A stretch of DNA of 64,000 nt from Diorhabda sublineata (lineage: Eukaryota; Arthropoda; Insecta; Coleoptera; Chrysomelidae). Both the position numbers and the translations under genes were made by a program. The stretch is from contig NC_079474.1 in NCBI RefSeq assembly GCF_026230105.1, positions 41,554,294 through 41,618,293 on the forward strand, read 5' to 3'. Shown here piece after piece: positions 12,185 to 24,395 of the stretch. Numbering within the stretch: the first letter of the stretch is position 1; every line of letters starts with the position of its first letter. The notes below the pieces were generated by a model. It was not told the origin of the DNA. It worked only from the letters and a program-made list of their open reading frames with translations, and ran no database searches.

Positions 12185-12910
12185 TTCCCAACTATCTAAA
12201 AACAGCTATATTTATTCCCCTGTACAAGGGTGGCGAAAAAAATAATACTAGTAACTATCGTCCTATTGCATTATAACCGTCTATTGCGTTTACAAACATA
12301 AAACTTTGAAAACTAAACAATCGATTGTGTTGATCATGATATTCTGATGATTAACAAACTAGTCGATGTGTTCCTTTGGAATGGTTTGCATCTTACCTTG
12401 AATGGAGACAGCAGCTGGTACGAGCTAGTGGTAGAGTAATTTACGAGTTTACAGTGGTGTACATCAGGTCCATTTTTTTTTGTTCCAGTGGTCCAGATAT
12501 ACAAGCTTTACATTCTACCATGGGCAAAGATCTCATTACTATTAAGTCCTGTTTTGACTCAAATGGGCTCTATTCAAATACTTAGAAAATTTTATTTTCA
12601 TCCTATAAAGGAGTTTCACAGCCTCTAAAATTCAGCAATGACTTAATACGATCCTCAAATTCGTTTTTCGTCTACATATTGACAGTGCTGTCACAGGTCT
12701 GTAAATTAACAACTTCGCTATGGTTTGCTCTCTGGGGGTCTTATAGTTTACACTATCTAACCTAACCTGAAAAAGCTATTCGTTATATTTATGGTTTAAT
12801 TGGTAAAACGCATTGCGAATTCTATTTTAAAAATACAAAATTTTAACCTGAGAAACTCATTCATAGTTACTATACAAGAAGAAAAAATAAGCTACATGAT
12901 GAAGTCGCTA
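12185..12910 (+). pseudogene. Jockey/CR1-like LINE reverse transcriptase remnant
   Basis: Scattered but ordered RT motifs are visible. FIPLYKGGEKNNTSNYRPIAL (around 12211-12272) is the first finger motif. PLEWFASYLEWRQQLVRASG (12374-12432) is the thumb-side motif before the palm. PDIQALHSTMGKDL and IKSCFDSNGLY (to 12585) follow the palm. Further on, SLWFALWGSYS and KAIRYIYGLIGKTHC (about 12715-12820) match the region after the thumb. The YADD block is missing and frames change several times. The order and spacing make a single decayed element likely. Confidence 0.6.
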
Positions 12911-15400
12911 TATAAAAAAAAATAAAAAATTAGTATGCCATCATTTACTACTTTGAGTTTAGGTTTGAAATATGGATAAACAGCAAAAAACATGACCAAT
13001 CACTTATGAGAAGACGCCAAAGTAGCAATCTGAGAATGAAATTGTGCGCTACTCCAATCAAAGTACACTATAAATTAATTTTGTAGTCGTGGTGGAAACT
13101 TAGTGCAAGTCGCAAAGAATCGCAATGAATGTAAGTTGGCTTTAATTCATGTAATTAGAAGAGCTTAACTTTTCCAGAACAAATTCTAAAAGTTTTAATG
13201 TATGTTATTAAAGAGAATTTACGTCCGTGGTAGAAATTTAAATTGTGCCCTTTTGTTTTTTCCGGCATCTTAAATACACCAAACAGTCAAGTATTAAAAG
13301 AACTTCGTCGACATTTAAATCTAAACTGGTTTGTTCGCCTGAATTATGGTTGCTACGTCACACAACATATTTTTTTATCTTGGAATCTTATTTTTCATTG
13401 AAGTGTATTCAATAGAAATTCTTGTTCAACATCGGAATAATTTATTGAGAAGCAAAAAAAATGGATGAACACAAGTTTAGTACAAAGTATAGAAATACGA
13501 ATTAACTGAGAAGCGAGAATATTTGAAATAAATTTGACTCTTATCAATCATCACATTATATACTATACGAAAGAGAGAAAATAAGAAAGTTATTAGCCTC
13601 AAATACACTCATTTTTACTCAAGAAAGTAGCTTATTTCACACATATACTAAAAAATAACTAAACATACATGCATTGAAATGCTTCTTTTTCTTGTGTAAT
13701 ATATGGTCTCGAACGATAGAGGGAATACGCGAATACAATATGAATATGGCTGGGTGCCGAAAGGCGAAAGGCCAAATTTAAGAAGACTGAAAAAGTAGAC
13801 ACTATGATTTTTGAGGTTACATTGAATAAAAATTGAAAGTTTGTTGTGATTTGTGTTCAAATACATACTAGTGTCTGCAAGATAATTTAAACGTTAAAAT
13901 TAAGTGTTATTACTATTACTTGGTAATGTATAAAGTAGTTTACTATTACAAAATATTTTGTCGAATTTTTTAACTTTACAGCACACGTGTTTATATACTT
14001 TTCAACACATGAGTGATAATGTTTAATTGAATTTCTTATTTAAATAATACGTTTTTTGAAAAAAATTTACGTGGTCGTAGAAAAAATAGTGTACACAACT
14101 CGTTGGAACGTGTATTTCAGCTCGTGCAAAACAGTAACTAGTGCGAAATGTATCATTTTCCAAACTTGTTATGGAATATACTATTGTAGTACATATGCGG
14201 AAAAATATTGTGATAATTGACTTCATCTCTCATCATATCAAACTCAAAACCCAATTTCGTCAAATTTAACTTGAAAAGTGAATTCCATTCAAATCTTTGC
14301 AACACAATTCGTTTCATTTATTTGGTACTTAATTTTTTTAGTTTTTAAGGTATATGCAATTTTTTGCACAAATCAAATATGAATGAATATTATGCTTTCA
14401 TATTCAGTCTTCAAGGAACTCAATGCAGCTCTCATTCATTTAATTTTTATCATGGAAAGCTATTTTGTGAATCGGGAAAATGTGGTGTTAAACTAAAATT
14501 TTTCATTTTCATTCACAATAATATTTTATCAAATAAAACTATAAACACTGTACAATGACATCCTGTTTCCATTGGTTGAGTTGGCCTCTAAAAAATAAAT
14601 AGGCAGGTAGAATTGAGGTTATGTTTCATGAAATTTCGATCGTATTATCTCTATTTCTGGAAAAAACTTTAAATTGGATATAAGATATGTATAGGAAAGA
14701 TAAATATTGATAATTCTTTTTAGTGTACTCACATTTACAAATATGCGTGGAAATAAATCTGTTACACGTGTTGTTAAATATGTGAATAAAGAGAAATTCA
14801 TCATTTTTGTATGTGATCATAAGAGAATATTTATCGCATGTGTTTCTGTTTACTATGAATCTACACGTTTCTCTTTGTTCTAATTGTCTCTGTTGATTTC
14901 GTCTATCTCGAACCTCTTGTACATATAACCTGTTAATAAATCAAATTAAAATACCTACTTGTGAGAAACAGTGACTCAGTATCGTATTCGTTTGCTTATT
15001 ATTTGACTTACCTTTCACAATAATACAGCACGTATATTTATTAAACACGTACACGTTTCTGTTTTGGTTTAAAACTATTTGCAAAAAATGTTAAGTACAA
15101 TATGTACAGATACGGTAATGGCCGTTGTTAGTGGGATCTCACAGCACGTGTTTATTTACATCAGAGTGAAAAGTGACTTTTTAGTTATTGATAAATAATT
15201 ATTGCACTGAAACTAATTATAAATTTACGATGAGAACAAAATTAACAAGAGAGCACATGATACGTATAACAGTCACTGCTACCATCGATACAAAAAGGAA
15301 ATTGAAATTATAGATAAGAATTTATCGTACTATAATTAATATATTCCATTGCCATCATGCAATCCTATTGCGGATCTGTGGATAAAATAAAAAAATCCAT
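12911..15400. other. No gene recognised
   Basis: A+T-rich. The first 200 bases may still be LINE C-terminal sequence. The rest shows only chance frames and no RNA gene or clear repeat. Confidence 0.45.
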
Positions 15401-15439
15401 AGACAAATAGTAGATCGTAGAAGAGTGAAAAATTCACAG

Positions 15440-15692
15440 TCATATATCTTTTATTTCAAGGAATGACAAGAAAAATAAAAATCTTGCAAAAAAATGAGGG
15501 TTAATCGTTTTATCTAAAAAAAAAAGTTAGGGGTGAACCACCCTTATCATTTGAATGAATGGAAAATAGATGTTATTCGATTCTCAGTCCTAGCCGATAT
15601 GCACAAAAAATTTCATGAGAATCGGTCAAGCCGTTTCGGAGGAGTTCAAATACAAACACCGCGACACGAGAATTTTATATATTAAATTATAT
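15440..15692 (+). repeat. Conserved LINE-like (RTE-type) 3' tail
   Basis: The block with TTTCATGAGAATCGGTCAAG, CCGTTTCGGAGGAGTTC and CGACACGAGAATTTTATATA matches a 3' tail I recall as recurring in many insect genomes, often linked to RTE-type non-LTR elements. No coding sequence of such an element is next to it, as expected for a 5'-truncated copy. Assignment to RTE is from memory. Confidence 0.45.
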
Positions 15693-16273
15693 TTTTATGT
15701 ATAGAGCTTCAGTAGAGGCTTAACAAGAAGTATACAAAAGCAATTACAAATAATTCCAGAAATAACATTGTAATGTTGAGAAGTTTGTTTTATTTAATCA
15801 GTTTATTTTCGACTCATATTTATCACACAAGCAGAACAAACTCAAAAAATTTGATAACAACTTTCTCAAGCTAATTACTTATAGGCAAAACACTGCCTAC
15901 GGCGTCGGTCTGTTACTACTGGAAAAAACACTCATTGAATATCCACCATATTTGCTCGATTTGGTTATCTTTTAATATAAAGAAATATTTACGTGGTAGA
16001 CGTTTAACGACGGAGGATGAAATAGATGAAGAAATTCATCAAGTTTATTTAAAATAATTGACTAGTTTCAAGTTTTTTAAATATGATGGTTTAGGCAACA
16101 CAATTATATAGTGATTATTTTTAAACATAAATAGAATTATATTCCTGAAAATACTTGTAGTATTCTTGTACGTTAAAATAGATGAGGGGATAATCAACTT
16201 AAAACTGAGCTTTTCAACCAAATCGCCAACAGAGCTTTTTATGTCAGAATTTGTGGAGCCCTTACATCTCCTC

Positions 16274-16460
16274 CACTCAATTACACTGTCTGCCGCGCGT
16301 TTCGATAACCAAGTTATCGTCTTCAGAGACTGAAGGTGAACATCAGCCTCTTACCTTCAGACACTGAAGACGATAACTTGGTTATCGAAACGTGAGTCGA
16401 ACAGTGTAATTGTGAGTGTTGGAAAAGTGGTGGTGTGAACAGTGTGTTAAGTATGAATAG
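16274..16460. repeat. Head-to-head inverted Penelope-type terminal repeats with hammerhead-like core
   Basis: Two arms of about 64 bp (16274-16337 and 16353-16418) are inverted copies separated by 15 bp. Read outward, the right arm is ACCTTCAG, then CTGAAGA (16364-16370), a stem CGATAAC-TTG-GTTATCG, GAAAC (16387-16391), and then CAGTGTAATTGTGAGTG. Related copies lie at 10405, 17695 and 24345. The CTGANGA-stem-GAAAC order is that of a hammerhead ribozyme core, and such ribozymes are known in the terminal repeats of Penelope-like elements, which can be inverted. An extra C precedes stem II and no good stem I is seen, so activity is doubtful. Confidence 0.55.
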
Positions 16461-17690
16461 ATTATTTTATAAATAGCTACGAAGCTACTAAGAACTCATC
16501 ATATTAGGAGGATAAACAGTTCCAATTAATTCTAACATCGATTAACACGTTTCGCCGATATCGTTTTGAAATTTCTTCTGGCTTCTAGCCCCTGGCTCTT
16601 AGCGTAGGTATTAGTTTTATAAAAATATGAAGTTTTGTAAATTGTGATATGTATTTGCGTTGCGTACGCCTATGATCCGATTTGAGAGTATTTCAAACAA
16701 TTCCTCCGCTTCTTCTCATCGAGTTCAGCGAGAAATGCGAAACAGGGAACAAAGGTGCCCAAAGTCGACAACAATAAATAATATCTATTATGTTTCTCTA
16801 GGATACATTATTAATTGATAACTGCAAGCGGAGAATAAAAGGAATACCCGAGCTATTATATAATTCTACGTATTCGAGTTGTAAGGGCTCCGGTGGCATT
16901 TTTTCTACTAACTGGATAATATAGAAGTTGTTGTTTTGGAAACATTCATATAGTTGGATCAATAGAGAGGCGCATTGGTTTTGTTTCATATGAAAAACAA
17001 GGCAGAATGAATAATACCCAAATTTAGTATATGTTATATTCGTGTAATACGAGGGGGTTTGATGGAAGAACTTTTTGAAAGCTAACAAAACTTTCATGAA
17101 GTTGTGAAGTTCCTCAATCCTTCTAATTTCATTTGTCTAACATATAAAAAACTCGATTTGGAACGCAATAAAGAATTCGATGATCATTTTAGAATATTTC
17201 GAAGTTTAATAAAAAGATTACAGTTTATATCAATAACAAATTTTAGTAGATTAAATATTGCAATACATTTTTTCATCGGTATGAGATGAATTCACTTAGT
17301 TTTAACGGTGCCCTACAAATCGTGACGATTTTTAATCCGTTGAGATAAGAATGCACCTACTCGGGACAGGGATATTACAGGTAAACGAATACGTAGACCG
17401 AGTACACAATACAACTCGTGACAGAGTATAACTTGTAATTTAGTACCTAATCTATTTTGTGAAGCTGGAAAATTCAAAAATTAAAACCTAGAATATCTAA
17501 ATCTTTTAAATTGAATTTCAACATTATGTAGGTACTAAACAATAAACAATAAAGAAATGAATTTTTATAATTTGGAGAAGCCGTAATTTGTAAAATTCCA
17601 CATAACATAATAATACACCCTTAAAACTCGTTAGGTTAGGTTGGGTTAGTCAAATAAAATAACACAATATAAATTTGTGAAACTGGTCTA
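16461..17690. other. No gene recognised
   Basis: Between the two inverted-repeat loci. A mariner-type terminal motif (TACGAGGGGGTTTG) occurs at 17048, without a partner end. A TTAGG-like run lies at 17630-17649. No coding motif seen. Confidence 0.45.
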
Positions 17691-17694
17691 TTCT

Positions 17695-17880
17695 ACTGAA
17701 TATACTGTTTAACCACCACTACACCAACACTAACAATGACACTGTCCGAAGCGTGTTTCGATAAGCAAGTTATCGTCTTCAGAGACTGAAGGTAAACTGT
17801 TTACCTTCAGTCTCTGGTTATCGAAACGCGCGTATATTCAGTATGAATATCGCCAACGGTTCCAGAAATTCCAACTTAAG
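17695..17880. repeat. Second inverted Penelope-type terminal repeat pair
   Basis: The left arm (17695-17794) is the reverse complement of the family unit: ACACTGTCCGAAGCGTGTTTCG, then ATAAGCAAGTTATCG, then TCTTCAGAGACTGAAGGT. The right arm (17800-17880) reads ACCTTCAGTCTCTG, GTTATCGAAACGCGCG, TATATTCAGTATGAATATC and CCAACGGTTCC. The right arm lacks the first half of the hammerhead-like stem and the CAGTGTAATTGTGAG block, so it carries two deletions relative to the unit at 16353. Confidence 0.55.
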
Positions 17881-17925
17881 TCTATTTTAGGTACAAAATA
17901 TAATATTTTTTACTGAAATACACTG

Positions 17926-17927
<2 letters not shown>

Positions 17928-17965
<38 letters not shown>
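17928..17965. repeat. (AT)n microsatellite
   Basis: About 19 uninterrupted AT dinucleotides. Confidence 0.9.
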
Positions 17966-17970
<5 letters not shown>

Positions 17971-18249
17971 TTTTTTTCTTTTCATAATTAAAATACCTGC
18001 AAAATAGATACTGGGACTGCATAATACTGAAACCTCGAAACCTCGGTAGCATAAAAACTTCAAAATAATTCAAACACCATAATGACCGAGAAAGATAAAA
18101 CAATTGAAACAATGAAGTTTATCCTAATAATGTTCAACATAGTAAGCAGAAACAATTTTATCGTCAATAATGGTATGCCTAAAGTGTTTTCTGATATATT
18201 TATTATTCAGGAATAATGCTGGACTTGAGAAAAAACAACTGGAAAAACC

Positions 18250-18560
18250 TGTGTTCCATCCCAATAATACACCTGCCCATTCTTTCGCTATTTTTGCAGA
18301 AAAATTTTCCTAACTGCGTAACAATTTATTGGCACATATTCACCTGATCTGTATCCATCCGATTACTATATGTTCTTGAACATGAATAAAAATAGGGATG
18401 TTACAAAGATTATTTTTCATATGACGGGGATCTTGAAGTCATTTTATACAGATCATCATTGCCAACCAAATCTTTTCATTGCCAAGGCATAACTAGAATG
18501 AGAAATGACGTTACTGTGTAAAAATGACAGTTATGTGTGAATACAACTTGCATTTTGTGT
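18250..18560 (+). pseudogene. Mariner transposase C-terminal fragment
   Basis: Decayed frames give HPNNTPAHSFAIFAEKF, close to the second catalytic block (DNAPxHxxxxxxxFL). YSPDL-like FTxSDLYPSDYYMFLNM follows near 18340-18390, the third catalytic block of the pattern PYSPDLxPSDYxxF. Several frame changes are required. It appears to be a different mariner subfamily from the copies at 6.6 and 43 kb. Confidence 0.5.
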
Positions 18561-19007
18561 TAATACACAAATTAAGACATAGGAACAACTTCCTATCAAC
18601 ATACTTCCTCTATCCATTATCCTCGAAGTGTGAGAAGACATTACGGAACTCTAGAGCACTACGCCTGGGTGATAACTTCTACAAATATTGAAAGCAATTC
18701 TAATTGCTCACAGTATTAATATCAGTAATATTAATCTTCAATGAAAGAGTTCTAAAAATCTGAGACAGTAACGAATACCAACCTACCTTCTGATATATGG
18801 TGTGCTTAAGTCAGATTGGTACAAACCTATAATAAATAGTGTCAATAACTTTAAGAATGAAGTTTCTAAAAAATTAAAATTCAACACTATTAACATATAT
18901 ACTCGTAATTGTTATGTATGAATGAATTTAGGGTCTCGTATGCACTGCGACCCAAAGGATCTATTATGCCCCCCTTTCTTGCTGCGATACTGAAGTAAAC
19001 CCAGTGT
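18561..19007. other. No gene recognised
   Basis: A+T-rich spacer. 18930-19007 is probably the 3' untranslated end of the LINE fragment that follows on the minus strand. Confidence 0.45.
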
Positions 19008-19205
19008 TTACAGCTGATTCATCAATCCCATTCCTTCGTCTTCTATTTCCAGCGCTCCCAGTGCTTTGGAGTTCCTTAGTGATTCACCCTTCGAGAAAAT
19101 GTGGATTGAGGTTTCGTCCTCGGTGCAACAAAATCTGCACGCCGCATTATCTATTAGGTCTAGCGTCTTCAGGTGTTTGTTGAGGCGATAAAACTCCTGT
19201 TAGTA
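19008..19205 (-). pseudogene. LINE ORF2 C-terminal zinc-knuckle fragment
   Basis: The minus strand reads RLNKHLKTLDLIDN, then CRFCCTEDETSIHIFSKGES, ending at a stop at 19008-19010. This is the CxxC...HxxxxC tail of jockey/R1-type polymerases (pattern CRFCxxxxExxxHILCEC). The last Cys is replaced (FSKGES). No RT domain remains. The protein differs from the tail at 4831, so two LINE families are represented. Confidence 0.6.
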
Positions 19206-20220
19206 TTCATAGATTGTTCTTACTTGATATATCCAGCAGATCTATTCTAGCTGTAGTTTCCCAGAAGAGTTTCCCTGTAGGTTATCCAAATAATTGGGAC
19301 AACTTATATGGTACCTATGAGAAGGTAGTATTTATATAAAACTAATTAGTTAACCAGAGATTCCTTGTGCTTATTATGGTAATAATAAGATATTTAATGA
19401 ATTAGTTCTTGAAAGCTTTTCTTGATGCTTTTGTTTATAAACACTCTCAAGAGAAATTCGCTCCCACAAATACAAATAAATATTTTAGATAGTTTCTTTT
19501 GTAAAATAATGTTTCCATTGCAAAGTATCTCTTCCCTGAACTCGCTTTCGTATCTAACTTAATTACAATTGAAAGCTGAAAATTTCTTCATTAAAAGGTC
19601 ACTTGTAAATTCTAAGTCACAGTAATTAGTACAGTCAGTGCTCAAAATGACTGAAAGTTTTGAAAAGTTGTGATTTAATAGAATTCGACATACTCCTCTG
19701 GAACTTTTCCTTTGCCACCTATATCTTAGGCGCTCGCGCCGTCATTTTTACAAATTTATGTAGTAACCTTTTTTATGTGTAATCAATAGTTTGAGCGTAC
19801 GATAGCCACAAATCAAGGCATGTTGCGTTTGTTCCAATTGAAATGTTGAAAATCCAATAAACTACTTACTGCCTGTAAGATTCAAATTAATTAATTAATC
19901 AATACAGCAATCAGTATTGATTAGTAATCTCATAAGTGTCGACGAAGATATATCTAGATCTACTTAGTCTTAACAGCTCTATCGATGCGTTTAAACATAT
20001 ATATTCTAAAACCAGAAAAAGCAACAATTTCCCGACAAATATATTCAGCGAATATAGAGCGGCAGGTAACATGTTATTATTGTGGTAGCTGTGACACAAC
20101 GTCAGCACTCTTCAATTAAGGAAAAATGTACTAATATACTCAAAAAAAGTAACGACCTCATCCAGGTATACAAAACCAAAATGCTTATTTACAAAATTAG
20201 CATAGAAAATAAATTAATTA
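19206..20220. other. No gene recognised
   Basis: A+T-rich; no coding or RNA signal beyond chance frames. Confidence 0.5.
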
Positions 20221-20224
20221 TTGC

Positions 20225-20528
20225 ATTGCTTCCATTAACAGAAGCAGCAGCACAATTACAGTCATTTGGCACCGAATCACCGGATTCATTAAGGGTATGT
20301 AATTGGAAAAGGAAGGAAAAAAGGAAGAATGGGATCATTTCTGTGACCACTCTCGAGCTCTGACCTCTGGAAACCTGGATAGAACTTATTTCTTGTAAAT
20401 GTAGAAAGGAATTTCGTGTCTGTGGATGCAGAAAAGCTGAATTGCAAGTTATATGCACTAATTGCAATGGTGCCTGTAATAATTCGCACATTCCACTACA
20501 AGACAACGATGAGGAGCGGAAAACATAG
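20225..20528 (+). pseudogene. Decayed Cys-rich (CXC-like) domain of unknown repetitive family
   Basis: One frame gives ALLPLTEAAAQLQSF and, after frame breaks, a second gives ELISCKCRKEFRVCGCRKAE, then VICTNCNGACNNS, stopping near 20528. The order (L.PxTxAAxxxHS..., then CxCxxxCxxxCxCRKxxxxCxxxCxxCxGxxCxN) recalls the C-terminal tail of uncharacterised proteins that recur in arthropod and cnidarian genomes. I cannot name the family or its function. One Cys of the first cluster is lost (REF instead of a Gly-Cys) and the middle is shortened. It is a relic, probably of a mobile element. Confidence 0.4.
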
Positions 20529-22560
20529 TCTAGTCTCGTAATACAAAATCAAAGAACAAATGGACTACAACAAAGCTGATGATTACATGACGTGAGAGAA
20601 ATTTCTATTTGTGACATTTCACTTGATACCGAAAACGATGAACTTCTAAAACCTGGTCCATGAAGAATAACAAGAGTAAAGGAGAATACACTAAATTCTA
20701 TAATATTGTATGACAAATGAATTAGGCCCTCCTGGAGATACTGAAAAAACACGCCACTTTCACAACCGCATGTTGTTGAGGGAATCAGTTATTTAGGCAA
20801 AACGCGATATAATAAAGAAAATTTTTTCTATCTCAATTTATCACGTAACTCATTTTATCGTTAAATAAGTGGGAGCAAAATTTATCTCAAAAAAAAACTG
20901 TATGGGAGCCATGTTTCCATCGTCAATTTTCAAAACCTTCCAGATAAAAATACCGAATGACTGTACTAAATAAACAATCTGAGACATAATTCTTAAAAGA
21001 TAAAAACTAGCCATCTTTAATATCTAGGTCAACTTCAGAAGTACTAAGAAGAGTGACATTAATTCTTTAATCTTTAAATTTTTTATAAAACTATGAATTA
21101 TTTTTGTTTATTTTTTGCACTTACTTAATTGTATAACATATATTTTAAGTATTCTAAAAATTTATGAATTATAGAAAAAAACTACTATTTAGTAACGTTC
21201 GAATACATAAAATTTAGATTATATAACATGAAACCACGACAGATCACAAATTTCTGTATTTCCAACAAGAAGCAATATTTTTGTCGATTTTGAGACCGCT
21301 TCCCTTATAGTTTACGTGATGTTATTAGAAGGTGAGGTTATATATCATAAGGAACGTCACTTAAGCTAGTAATTTCTTCTTGTTGCTACAACTTTATTGT
21401 CTACAACCCAGAGAGAAATAGCTTTGGAATATGAGAAGACGTGAAAACAATATTTTTGTCACAATAATTAAGCTTTGAAAATATAAGGAGGTTTTTTTAA
21501 ATACTTGTCTCGATATTGGTGTGAAGTTGAATGAAATTGACGATAAAATTGAACGGAATATTCATTGGATAGTATGAGATAATTAAATGATAGTGATGAT
21601 TTGTGTTGTCTTTAGTTCAGATCGATGACTCCAAATGAAAGGGAAATGACGCTCTGATAAGATGCGTTAACGTGGAAACCGATCAGCGAATTCAGTCTCC
21701 TGGGAATTGCGTGTCAGTATGGATGTCGATGACAAAAAAGTCGATGGATGTTATATTGACCGAAGAAGATGTAATCCATTATTCGTTAGAAATAAGTAAA
21801 AGAATGTATATTATAAATGAGGTTAAATGAAAACAATTCTGACACTGTTCACTAAATATCTCAATATTTAGTAAATAGATTGAAAATTCAAGTATATTAT
21901 AAAAAATGCAACTGCATTGAATAAATATGAAATATATAAGAAACGTCCTGAACAGAAATTCACACAGATGCATGGAAAAGTGTTGTCTTCTCGAAGGATA
22001 ATATTTTGCAAATTGTTAAACTAGATTTGATCAATAATTACTTGTAGTAGATTTGAATTTACTGTAAGATAATAGATAAAATTTTCGAGCAAACTACATC
22101 TTTTCTCATGATAAAAATTCCAGCTTATTGCAAAGATTCCAACTCGTGAGGTTATTTCACTTTTAATTCATTTCTTACGAAAAATATAAGCAAGCAAGCA
22201 GTTAGGGAGAAGAGAGATGATTTTTCTCGCTTTTTTAGGAAGTAGAATATAACATTTTTTTATAAGAAACTTCATCAGACCTTATCATTATTAAAATCTT
22301 AAAGCCGAGAAGTAAATTGCCTCCAGCAAGGACATTTTAATTATTTTACTACTTTATAAATTTATAACATAAAAAAATGAGAGAAGGAATTCCATGATTG
22401 CGATCTGTGAGTACTTCAAATAATGGAAGTTAAATTAAAAAAATTGAATTTTGAACTCTATGAAGCCATAAAAATGACACGCCATATAAACGACGAAGAC
22501 AGACATGGAAATATATCATAAATTATAACTATATGGAGGTATATGAAGGAGGGTCCACAT
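20529..22560. other. No gene recognised
   Basis: A+T-rich spacer with only chance frames. The stretch just after 20528 could belong to the Cys-rich relic. Confidence 0.45.
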
Positions 22561-22565
22561 TTGAC

Positions 22566-22968
22566 TTAAATTCTTGTATTATACATCACAACGATGCGGT
22601 GCAAAAATGTGTGCCGAAACGAAAAACGAAATATTCTGAAAAGGTATTGCAAACTGGTATAAGAATCGCCGTTTGCCAATAAGCTGTGACAGATAATTTT
22701 TGTTTCATGGTTATGCACTCTCGAAATTACGTGTCTTTCTTCAAAATTTTTCGACAATCAACTTTATTAGGTACTCAAAGTCTGCAGGAGACATGCGAAA
22801 GAAATTTCTAAAATGACCAAAACTGTCATCCAGGGATAGTATATTCAGTAAAAGGTTTCCACCATATTCATTTCTATTTACAAATATATTCTTCATCCAG
22901 CAACGTCTCCTCTGTTCAGCTTTCTTTTTCATAATGATGTATTTTTTCTTTGATTCTAATTCCGCCAT
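22566..22968 (-). pseudogene. PIF/Harbinger (HARBI1-like) transposase N-terminal fragment
   Basis: The minus strand starts with an ATG at 22968. It reads WMKNIFVNRNEYGGNLLLN, then FRNFFRMSPADFEYLIKLI, which matches the N-terminal pattern of Harbinger transposases (WVxxxxxxRxxxGxxxxL...FRMxxxxFxxLL). After a frame change near 22750 it continues HETKIICHSLLANGDSYTSL, then QYLFRI, matching the family block RLAxxLRFLATGDSYxSLxYxFRI. The DDE catalytic part does not follow. The relevant partner elements may be the inverted-repeat MITEs at 34831 and 51467, but a link is only inferred. Confidence 0.65.
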
Positions 22969-22977
22969 TCGTTAGTA

Positions 22978-24344
22978 CTAAAAAAAAGTACAACACAGAG
23001 CAAGAAAAACCAAACTTGGAAATCTTATCCGACACAAATAGTAAATTTATTTGCAAGACGACAGTTAGTATAATTCTAACATTATTTACTTAACAGCTCT
23101 TGAAATAATTTACTGAACCATTTTCCACATAATAATAACTAACATCTTACGCAATTGCTTATGTCTAATTTGATGAGTTGTTATCAGTATTATACTTCTT
23201 CTGATGATCTGATTTTTTCTTAAATATATTATTTTTGTATATCCCCAGAAATAAGATTCAGATTCAGCAAATCTGGTTGGCCACTTTACTTTTTCCCTAT
23301 TTCCAATCCATCTGTCTTTCGTTTACCATTCTGCTGATAGCAAATTTTTTGCCAACTACATTTCCTATTGCAGAAATATTTTATGTGTCAACAAATATCA
23401 GCACTTTTGTTGTTTAAAACTATCCTCACTCATTTCTTGATTAATAACATAATGAGTCTCACGACCCTGAGTGAATTACGATCAATCTAGATCGAAGTTG
23501 CTCGTACTAACCTAACCTAACTTTCGTGTGCTAAAAGAGATTTCCTAGGCAAAAACTTCGAGAGTTTAAAATAGGTATTGAGAAATAAATTAACAATATT
23601 TCATCCGCACAAGATAAATTTACAAAATAGCTTGAATAGACCAAATCATGAGACCAAAAGATTTTATCTTTCAAAAAGAAGCTTGATTATTTTCTGATAA
23701 AATAAATTGCTCGTCGAATATATGAATAAACAACAACAATAATCTATTCCATATTTTATTTTCATTTAATTTTACACACACCTGTTTATATCAATACACA
23801 AAAAAAAATTACATTGGTCTGGCGTGGCACCCGTTTTGTTGAAACTTGAGAGTTTACCTCGGAAAGTACTATTGGGAGTTAATTAAATTATATATAACTT
23901 GGACTCAGATTGGTGAACAATTTGTATTGAATTGAACCCTTTGAGCTTTTTGACAAAACAAAATAAAAATAGACATTTGCATTAACTATTACATTAACAT
24001 ACACAAAAACTAAATTTATATTTTCAAAATGCTACTAGAAAGAAATATGCTGCCTTTTATAACTGTTATTTTAGATGTTTTAGAAAAAAAATTACTAAAT
24101 AATGTGGAAAAACAATTTTGTAAACACTATATATACAAAGCAGAATTGAAAAGAAATTAGAAAAACTTATTAGTGAGGGTGATATCACGACAAATACTCT
24201 GAAGTTATTGGACATTTTGAAATCGAGAAAATTTTTGGATGTGGTGGCAACAAACTAATCACATTTAATACTTGAACGTGGATATAAAACATAAAAAAAT
24301 TACGAAAAATCTAACAGGCCGATTGGCATAATACAAAGCTATGA
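22978..24344. other. No gene recognised
   Basis: A+T-rich. A short (CTAAC)-type run lies at 23507-23521. No coding motif found. Confidence 0.5.
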
Positions 24345-24395
24345 TCCTCGGAGCTAAGATAATTTAGTTATCGAAACGCACGTCAAACAATCAAA
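24345..24395 (+). repeat. Degenerate Penelope-type terminal repeat
   Basis: The sequence GAGCTAAGATAATTTAG and TTATCGAAACGCACGTC resembles the stem and GAAACGCGCGTC end of the units at 16353 and 17800, with several substitutions. It is isolated from any coding remnant. Confidence 0.4.

Noticed and set aside
20189..20506. 105-codon minus-strand frame
   Set aside because: It lies opposite the Cys-rich plus-strand relic and has no motif of its own.
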